Positions 56,081 to 64,000 of a DNA stretch of 64,000 bases are shown here, in pieces (the first letter of the stretch is position 1; every line of letters starts with the position of its first letter). Both the position numbers and the translations under genes were made by a program. The notes below the pieces were generated by a model. That model was not told where the DNA came from, searched no databases, and worked only from the letters and a program-made list of their open reading frames with translations. The DNA is from Phoenix dactylifera (Eukaryota; Streptophyta; Magnoliopsida; Arecales; Arecaceae). Location: the NCBI RefSeq assembly GCF_009389715.1, contig NC_052409.1:6869605-6933604 (forward strand), given 5' to 3'.

Positions 56081-58140
56081 CATAAAACTAATGCATCATA
56101 AAGCTAATGATTGTTAGGATGTCTTTGTAGTATGATTATGAATTGAAATATGGAACCTGTCAGGAAGGGTTTGCTAAAGATAATTTTTCTGTTCACAGCC
56201 TTGCTTCTACTCTTGCTTAGTCTATGACAAATTGTCTCTGACAAACTCAAATAACGGTTGGACTGCTGCTGCCGTTTGCTGTTAACAGACAGTCATCATG
56301 CTTATGGATTAGCAGAAGCTTCGTAGAATTTGTTTGCTCTGATGCTTTTTAATGTCAGTAGCAGTTTCATTCCTGTTCATGCAATCGGGACCTCTTATAT
56401 AAGCTAAATCAGTCTTCAACACGAGCTGGCAACATAATCTTTGTCTCTAAGTTGTCAGGGTAACCTGATGTTGATGTCAAATTTGAGATGGTGATTTTGT
56501 TTTGCAGCATAGAGTGATGCTGGAAGAACTGATTTCTTAGACACCTGGCTGCTCATCTTCATTTTTTTTAAGGAGGATTCCTTTGGCAGATCATATAAGA
56601 TCTATATTGTGAAGTTAACTGTTTAGCCATCCTTATATCATTGTACATTTTGACTGCAAAACTGATATTGACGTGGTAAATACTACTCGTTACACTTGGT
56701 TCCGACTGATTTGATAAGGGTGGGAGCAGGGTAAATTCGAAGTATCAGCTCTTTAGGAGAACCGAAGCTATGGTGTCTGATGACTGTTGCGCAGAGCTAC
56801 CAGAGCTGCATCTTAGAAATTGCTGTGAGGGGGAGAACATGATTTGACAACAGAAGAGCATAATTTAATGACTGATTTGCTCCACAGATTTACTGGGCTG
56901 CTTAAATATTGCTGTAATAATTTGGTGTTAGAGTGCATGATGTGTAAAATGCTGCGGCACCTTTGAATGGAAATCAGCCACGCCTCTAAATGAGAAGGTT
57001 TTAAGTGAAATGAATGGATGACCAGGTGTGAATGATGGATTTATAAACTCTGAAAACTTGAGTTTTTAGATGTTGCAATTACCTTTGTCCTCATCCAGAC
57101 ACCTCTAAGAGATCTTTTGTCCTCATCCTGTCTAGGATAAGACAGTCATCTGCAAACCAAAGATGGAAGATCGGTTAGGCATCGGGGGCTAGCCCGTAGG
57201 CGTCTATCTCCCGCTCCCGACACGCAGCCCGCAGGAGGGGTCGAGGAGGTCGATGAGGTCAGATCTCTAGCCGGTGGCGGGGAGAAAGAATGTGGCTTTG
57301 AGGAGGGAGGCGAAGGAGAGGCGATCAGGGGAGAGGGAGCAGCAGAGGAGGAGGAGGAAGAGGCGGAGGGCGTCGGGGGCGGCGGTGGGGGAGAGGGAGA
57401 ATAAATAAAAAAAAAGAAAGAGAGAGAGAGGGAGAGAGAGAGGGCAAGTTCCCCTGGGTAAAAGTATAAGAGAGGCAGAGTAACTCGAACTGACTCTTTC
57501 CTTACCGTTCAAACATACTTTTAGCGATTTCCCACGTCTAAGAGGCTGTTCTGTGCTTGAAGGGCACAGGGGCGGACCCCAACCTCTTGATTTCGGTAAT
57601 ATATTTTGTTATTCTTAAAATAAGACCCACGAAATCTGTACATGAATAGTACTAGTATGTTACCAGTTCGGCATGGTATGTATGTACGAGACATAATTTA
57701 AATACTCTTTTTACTCTTCATCTGAAACCAGATGAGCTAAGATAGTTCTACTCGATTTAGATTGGTACAAACTATTCGGGTTATATATCGAACTGAATCT
57801 TAATACAATACTAATATTTTATTGATAATGGACGGTCGATAGAGTTTGATATGGTAGATTGTTATTTTAAAAATTGCTAACAACCTCCACCATTTCTTTT
57901 ATCTTTTTTTTTTCCTTCCCTTTTTGTGACAATGTGGCCAAGCACAAGAGGGAGGTATCTCGTGAACAAGGTGATCAAGCATCAAATAACCTTCTAGGGG
58001 TCTTAAGAGCAATCTAATTCAATAAATAATTTCTCATTTAATTTTGATATAATTGATATACTTTAACTGATCATGCATATTATTGACTTAAATCATACAT
58101 TGCATCTAGCTTGAACATGAAAATAAGTGGATCTTCATTG
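56081..58140. other. Intergenic, with a GC-rich block at about 57150-57460
   Basis: Mostly AT-rich. The block at 57150-57460 is G-rich on the plus strand (GGAGGAGGAGGAAGAGGCGG and GGGGGCGGCGGTGGGG) and gives a Leu/Ser-rich 81-codon minus-strand frame, probably a composition effect. No gene recognised. Confidence 0.35.
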
Positions 58141-58169
58141 CAAGTTTATTACTTAATAACCCTGGTGCA

Positions 58170-58754
58170 GAGAAACAGACAAAAGAGGGAATTGTTTGAT
58201 GCACTTCAGCAAGAACTTGGGTAAGTAATACTATTTCTTAAAATTATATACCCAGCATTGAAAGTTCAAAGAAAAAAGTTGCGATCATCCTCTGTTTTCT
58301 TTCATTTTTCTTTTGTTGTAGAAAAGTATTTGATATACATGTCACCAATTTTTTCTTTCAAACTGGAGGATGAGAACATGCTGTTTAGGAACTTTAGCTT
58401 ATTAATTCCATTTTACAGAAATCATCACCATGTGCATCTTTATATGATGAAAAATGATTGTTCTTTAATTTTTATGTTTTGTTTGAAAACAGAAATTGCA
58501 AACTTGTTGAGGCTATATTTTAATCTTTCCAGGCCCTTATTCGAATGCCACTGAAAAAATACTTCATGCATTCATATCTTTGTATTTCATAAAAGAAGAT
58601 TATCCCAGTGCTTGAGAAGGCTGCAAAAGCTGTTCTGGAGCTGATTGTTGATGACATTGGCTTGGGGAAGGAGATCAGTGAAAGTGTTGAGAGAGCTTAC
58701 CGCCCTGACCGGCCATGGCGTGCCACCACCATTGCCTCCATCTCCAACCAGTGA
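58170..58754 (+). pseudogene. Two exon-like pieces of an unrecognised gene
   Basis: After a possible acceptor GGTGCAG (58173), a short piece reads RNRQKRELFDALQQELG and ends at GTAAGT (about 58221). After a second acceptor (AAAAG at 58595) the segment 58596-58754 reads KIIPVLEKAAKAVLELIV, then GLGKEISESVERAYRPDRPW, then a stop. Both look like real coding exons, but their splice phases do not join (2 versus 0), so the model is incomplete or the gene is broken. I do not recognise the family. Confidence 0.4.
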
Positions 58755-60369
58755 CATAGAGCAGTAGCAGAATTTGAAAGAAAATAAAGAGGGTGGGAAG
58801 AAGGTCAAGGAAATAATGCCTAAACCATCATCATCATCATCAAGGAGGAGAACCTTCAATGAGATGAGCATGCAAAGAAAGAAAAGGTTCTGGCGACCAC
58901 CCAGTTGCATCATATGATGGTGTGCTATCATCTAGCAGTCCAAAAACATGATGGATTGACAGTTCAGTTTAATTTTGTTCATCAGCTGAATGTAGAGTGG
59001 CGATATAAATTTCATAGTTGAGCTCATTGCAGCTGTAAGTAATTCTAGCATCAAGTATTCAAGAAGGCAGGTTAGGTCGATGAGATGCAAGCTGGGAGTT
59101 TTGGAAAGCATGACTTTTCTCTTTTTGATTGTTCTTTTTGGTCATTGTTGTTGCTCAAGGCAATCTTGCTTCATTTCAAAAGAAAAAAAAGAAATTGCAG
59201 AATGTTGGGAACACTGAACAAAATGAAAGCCAAATGGCACCTAGAGCCCATGTTTTTCACCATTGCTTGCTATCAAAGGCTAGCCACATATTGTTTTGAG
59301 AAGAAAGCACTATATATTTGGTTGGTGTGTTTGGCAAAATCCATAGAGGGAATCTCCATTAAACGAATAAACATTTCATGCTGGTTGATTTTCAAAGCAT
59401 GAATAAATTTGAATTAAATATTTTAGAAGAACTTCCATTTAAGTGTGCTCTCATGGGTTGCCATTTAACCTTGATTTTAATAGCTCACCATCATCTTAGC
59501 TGTGATTCAAAGCGAAGCTTAGTGGCAACAAATGCGGTATATTGTCAAATAACCTCTTCTAAAAGGAATGGTGTCAATTGAACCAGTTAATGGAGTTACT
59601 CGAGATTAATCCAAATCATGTTTTCATCTTAATTTCAGTGTACATACATAGATATATGCATGCATGCATCATGCATACATACATATATCGAGAGGGCATG
59701 CTATCGAACAAAAGTTATAGAGCAGGCACGGTAGAATATCTTATGAGGCCGAACTCTTATTGTGCCACCTCTAGCACACCCATCTTAAATAGAAAACCGA
59801 AAAGTCAAATAAGAATAAAACTCCTGCAATTAACGGAGTCTATCAATCTCATAATTAAAAAAAAAAAATGCGCGATGATTAATTACTTGGTGTATAACAT
59901 CTGGCCATATAATATGTACCGATAAAAAGCATATTCTAAAAACTATATATCGATTTATCTAAAAATATATATTGGATCACTGCTAGGTATACATTATATA
60001 AGCTTGCAGTATGCATAAGAAAGTCTACAAGTGTATATCACTGGCCGTATAGTATGCATTAGTGAATATGATATTATGAAAACTGTGTATTACTTTACTT
60101 GAAAGTGTGTATTGGATTGCTATATGACTAATTTTCTAAATATGTATCATCGTGTACCATATATTGTTGAATACCATGTTTTAGAAATTATGTATCGATT
60201 TATTTAGATATGTATTGAGTTGCTAAATAACTAATTTGCTTGATAGTATTACTTGGCTATGTATTATGTATTGTATTTTTTTTATTTTTTAATCACAGAT
60301 GATTTTATTAGAAAAAAAATTATTTTTTTAAATATATGCAATAAAAAAATATGCCAAAATAAGAAGTAG
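58755..60369. other. AT-rich intergenic DNA
   Basis: Short open frames only. Around 59930-60260 words such as TATGTATTG, GTATGCATTA and TTATTTAGATATGTATTG recur at irregular spacing, a decayed short-period repeat. No gene recognised. Confidence 0.4.
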
Positions 60370-60850
60370 GCTACATGATTTTGTTCCGCGCTAAGAATGG
60401 CCATCAGGGTAAGGGTCTTGGCGGCTGGGGCTGTCAGTTATCTGATACCTCGGTCCCTGATGCGGAGTTGACAGCTGCATGGCCGGCCTCCAATATATGC
60501 GACATGGTTTGCAGGCCAGCTCTATTCCGATAGAGGGAGATTCGGCGACAGTGATTCGATGGATCTAGGGGAGCCAATCGGGATAGGGAAGGACCACCTC
60601 CTAACTCGAGACATTTGGGAGATGGACAGTGATGGGATGGTCTTTCAGACCAAACATGTATATAGAGAGGCAAACGACGCTGCAGACTGGGTTGCGGCTT
60701 ATGTGGCCAATCATGCAGGAGGTACATCATGGATGACTGAGGGAGAGTTGCCTAGGGTACTTTAGAATATTTTATTTTCTAATTTTATTAGGTGTGTCCG
60801 TTTCCGAGCGATATGAACTGCCCACTTAAGTAAAAAAAAATAAAAAAGGG
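60370..60850 (+). mobile_element. LINE 3' fragment (RNase H end with poly-A)
   Basis: Same family as 10250 and 19110: GGCTGTCAG...CTCGGTCCCTGATGCGGAG encodes the GCQLSDTSVPDAE segment. It is followed by ASSIPIEGDSATVIRW, with an in-frame stop, and by TKHVYREANDAADWVAAYVANHAGG in another frame. The 3' end ...TATGAACTGCCC is like that of the LINE at 19110 and runs into A-rich sequence at about 60832-60846. It is about 430 bp upstream of the transaldolase start. Confidence 0.75.
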
Positions 60851-61275
60851 GGGGAAAAAAAGGGTAAAATAGTAGAAGAAGAAGAAACAAAGGAAGAGAA
60901 CGAAAGAAAGAAAGAAGAATGGCCAATTCCGGTCACTTCGACTGTCCCCACCATCTCTCTCCTTCCCTCGGTTTCATCGAAACCAGAAACTCCCCAAGCG
61001 AATGCGTGGAGGGGCTTCCGGGTTTACGATCATACCAATATTACCCTTTACATTTTTCTAAATCGCTTTGCCACTCCTACCTTGTAATCCGGCCAACCTC
61101 CGATCAAGTTAATCAGCATATGCTGAGAACATTTCCTTATTTAGTGGGGCAAAATAGTCATTATATTTTATTCTCTCTCTTCGAACATCCCCAACCGACG
61201 GTATCGCGGCCATCGCCGCTTAAAACTGCACTCGTTTGCTCCGAAACGCTCTACAGTGTCCGACCGAGATCGGAA
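60851..61275 (+). promoter_or_regulatory. Upstream region of the transaldolase gene
   Basis: Contains purine-rich DNA (GAAAGAAAGAAAGAAG), then mixed sequence. The 143-codon frame at 60919-61350 overlaps the start of the gene in a different frame and has no recognisable domain. A TATA-like TTATATTTTATT lies at 61161-61172, about 105 bp before the ATG. Confidence 0.3.
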
Positions 61276-61360
61276 ATGGCCGTCTCCCTTCTCTCCTCCT
61301 CCCCTTCTCTCTTCGTCCCTGCTTCTCCCAAGGTCCCTCTCCTCATCTAATCCCTAATTC

Positions 61361-61402
<42 letters not shown>

Positions 61403-62294
61403 CCTCTCTCAAGATCGAATTTTCCGAATCTTTCCCTTTTTTCCAATTTTTTGCGTTTGATTTTGTTGTTGCTAACTTTCAATCAGGTGGGAAGACGGAA
61501 TTCTTCGATTCGATCGCCGTCCGGTCTGGTCTTCCACCTCCGGAAATCGATTCCGATAGTCAATGCCGCCGGCGGCAATGCCTCTTCTTCTCTCGAGTCC
61601 GGTGAGCTCCTGTCTCTTGCCTATATTTCGAGCTTCGTTTTCTGATTCCATTTGTATCTGGGTTTCAAGATTTGAGCACCGAGCTGGACGCCGTGTCGAG
61701 CTTCAGCGAGATCGTTCCGGACACCGTTGTTTTCGATGATTTCGAAAGGCATGGCGTTTTCCTATAGATTGTTCTCTGTTTGAGTTCGTTCTCTGAATGG
61801 TGGTTGTTGGAAAGTTCTTATTTTTCTTCTTGTTTGCATGGAATGTAGGTTTCCGCCGACGGCCGCTACGGTTAGCTCTTCGTTCCTCTTGGGTCTTTGC
61901 AGCCTTCCCGACACCAAGTTCAAGGTGAGCGTTTTAAAGTTATTTAAATTGGTGGTAGATTATATTGGTAAGAAGGTTGATAAGGAAGGATTTTGGTTGT
62001 AGAGCGGCATAGAGACGGCACTGGCGGATAGTGAATGCTACGAGAAAGAGAGTCCTAGTGAACGTATGTCCTGCTTCTTTAATAAGGTTTGTGCTTGTGT
62101 TTTCGTCTTGTATTGTCATGAAGTTGCACAGGGTTGCCATTTTTGCGGATCCTTATGAAGAGAGGATATATAATTCTGTCGGTTGGCAGGCTTTGGTGCA
62201 TGTTGGAGCTGATTTGGGCAAATTAGTCCCCGGACGGGTGTCAACTGAAGTGGATGCTCGTTTGGCTTATGATACACAAGGAATCATTCGAAGA
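61276..62294 (+). CDS. Plastid-type transaldolase, 5' six exons (gene cut by window end)
   Basis: Exons are 61276-61332, 61487-61601, 61670-61748, 61849-61924, 62003-62086 and 62190-62294; reading phases agree throughout. The start [19 protein letters not shown], rich in Ser, looks like a chloroplast transit peptide. The mature part reads [54 protein letters not shown] and [17 protein letters not shown], the start of an aldolase-superfamily barrel as in the plant plastid transaldolase-like proteins. The enzyme class moves a three-carbon dihydroxyacetone unit between sugar phosphates in the pentose-phosphate network. The Schiff-base Lys lies further on, outside the window. Intron 3 (61749-61848) starts with GC instead of GT. 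A CT microsatellite lies in intron 1. Confidence 0.9.
61362..61398. repeat. (CT)n microsatellite in transaldolase intron 1
   Basis: Nearly pure CT run of about 35 bp in the first intron. Confidence 0.85.
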
Positions 62295-64000
62295 GTATGA
62301 TTAATTCTTATATTCGCGACCTTATCTGATGTTTGAAAACAAGAACAGAATGTTGCTATGAGGGTGGTCGATTTGAAATAACTAATCTTTGCATTTTCTT
62401 TTAATCTTTTTCTTTTTTCTAAGAAAATGGATTATGTAGTCAGCATAAGCAATTTTTGATGTACAACTTGTTTGTGATGTAGTGAGGATAATTAATGTAA
62501 AATATGATTAAAATTTACTCATTTAGATCATGTCTGTGTATTGTTTGTAAATATGTGCAAGCCTTTGGGTATGAAGGCACAAGGCAAGGTTGTCGACTTG
62601 CAGTCCCTATGCAATTTATAACCTCAGCTTCCTAGACAACACCTTCATTGACTATGTGGTTGCTGGATAAAAGAAAGAAGAGGTGAAGATAAAGACTAAA
62701 GAGTAAGGATAAATGAAGCAGTAAAAAGAAGAAAACTCAGAGAAGAGGAGAGCAAGGAAGAAGATGAGGGTAAAAAAGTAAATAGGGACAAGATGATAAG
62801 AGATGTGATAATGGAAAATATAGGATTAGATAAAATCATTAACATAAATTAACATGCATTGCCCCAATACTTTATTACACTTACTCATAGTATGTGATAT
62901 TTTGATATTTATACTCATCATTGTTCCATGTGTAGCCAGCATATTATTAACAAGAACATGGGGTTAATACAATTAATAATGGATTTTAATTGAAGAGAGA
63001 AGGAATTATTTTCTCTTATTCACTCAGCTCAAATCATCCTTATTCTTGAATGACAAGTAGTTGTAAGCATATAAACATGAAGTGCCCTACAGTCCAGGAG
63101 TTCAGGCAAAGAGTTGAGAATAGCCTAAGGCTTTTGGAGCTCTGAATCCACTCAAAGTGATCAGATATCTCCTCTTTTCTCTTCTAATCTCTCCACTTAT
63201 TGTCTCTTCCGAGGTTCTAATTACCTATTTAGAGACATCAGGTCCTGTTATCTTTGGCATAAGAGCTTCATTCCTAGTGCATGATCCTCACATGACTTGA
63301 AGGTAAACTTCTTTAAGCAACATCCATGGCTTCTTAGAGTCTGGAAATCATGCAAAAAATAGAATAACTAAATTAGGCAACTCATTATGTGTGCATGTAT
63401 ATGTGCAGTGTGTGCACATGCATATGCATGTGTTACTGCATTAACACATAATTAAAATTAAAGATTATTGGATTCATGGTAAGATTATAAAAAGGGTTAT
63501 CTCCTTTTATTGAACGCACCACCTTTTTTACTCTTTCATGTGAGATCAAAAATTAAAGATTATCTCATGAAAATGGGAGTACATTTTATCACTGCCAAGA
63601 GAGGAGTTGTTTAGAACGGATGCTGCCAAAAAGGGGTATTAGAGTGGGTTAGGAACAAGATCTGATTGGAGGAAACTTCATAGTTAAGTGGCACAGGAAA
63701 CAAGAATGAGAGAAGGAGCAAGAGCATGGTTCGAGAATGGGTTCAACACCATTTTAAGCAATCTTTATTTCTAACATCATAATATAATGTCATTTCATAT
63801 ACGCACAAAATATAGCAAATCATCTGTTTAAATGTCTGCAGTAAATTCATATATGAAAATTGTAATGAGATTGGACTTTGGTCCACAGTTAGCATGATCC
63901 CATCCTTAGAGAAAATTCAGTCATCTCGCTACAATTATTATCAATACTTGCATTATCTTCTGTCACTCTTTTCTTAAAGTTAGTTTTTTACTTCAACTAT
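62295..64000 (+). other. Long transaldolase intron 6 running to the window end
   Basis: After the donor GTATGATT at 62295 no further transaldolase exon (expected to continue with a DLLKLY-like helix) is visible up to 64000, so the intron is longer than 1.7 kb. A GAAGA-rich patch lies near 62660-62780. The inside is AT-rich, with no recognised element. Confidence 0.5.

Noticed and set aside
60919..61350. 143-codon frame upstream of and over the transaldolase start
   Set aside because: Its frame differs from the supported transit peptide frame and it has no recognisable domain.

Overview
The window is nuclear DNA of a flowering plant, most likely a monocot and plausibly a palm. The genes have GT-AG introns and plant-specific families. 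Their 5' coding exons are very GC-rich against an AT-rich background, which is typical of monocots. The palm assignment is inference; no search could be run. I find no bacterial or organellar genes and no tRNA, rRNA or CRISPR array.

Five protein genes can be built exon by exon with consistent splice phases. They are an RGF/GLV/CLEL secreted peptide precursor (9291-9810, +), an L-lactate dehydrogenase (16429-18839, +), an NRT1/PTR (NPF6-type) transporter (30573-39543, +), a VAP27-type ER membrane protein (42363-50266, -) and the first six exons of a plastid-type transaldolase (61276-62294, +, cut by the window edge). They do not form an operon or an evident pathway. Decayed gene pieces are an ATG8 fragment (3478-3841), a probable GRF zinc-finger fragment (29588-29845) and two unrecognised exon-like pieces (55797-56080, 58596-58754).

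Most of the rest is transposable elements. A broken Ty3/gypsy element of the Tat lineage lies at 21497-29034, with two RNase H types and an internal tandem duplication. It sits inside an older tandem repeat of about 225 bp. A gag-only, non-autonomous relative (TR-GAG type, 32716-36981) with a perfect GTACT target duplication is inserted antisense in NPF intron 3. One non-autonomous hAT family is present three times (12355, 40904, 53815), twice with perfect 8-bp target duplications. One L1-type LINE family with a C-terminal RNase H occurs at least five times (8009, 10250, 19110, 52098, 60370), and another LINE relic lies in VAP27 intron 1. A miniature LTR element (TRIM) is at 4818-5215.

Layout: 1-9200 AT-rich, with ATG8 relic, TRIM, orphan GC-rich island and LINE tail; 9291-10840 RGF gene then LINE piece and microsatellites; 12355-13346 hAT copy A; 16110-20595 LDH with LINE behind it; 21330-29490 Tat element in its tandem repeat; 30573-40590 NPF gene, TE-laden intron and purine-rich tract; 40904-41920 hAT copy B; 42363-50600 VAP27; 52083-55025 LINE with nested hAT copy C; 55000-60360 mostly unexplained; 60370-60850 LINE piece; 61276-end transaldolase.
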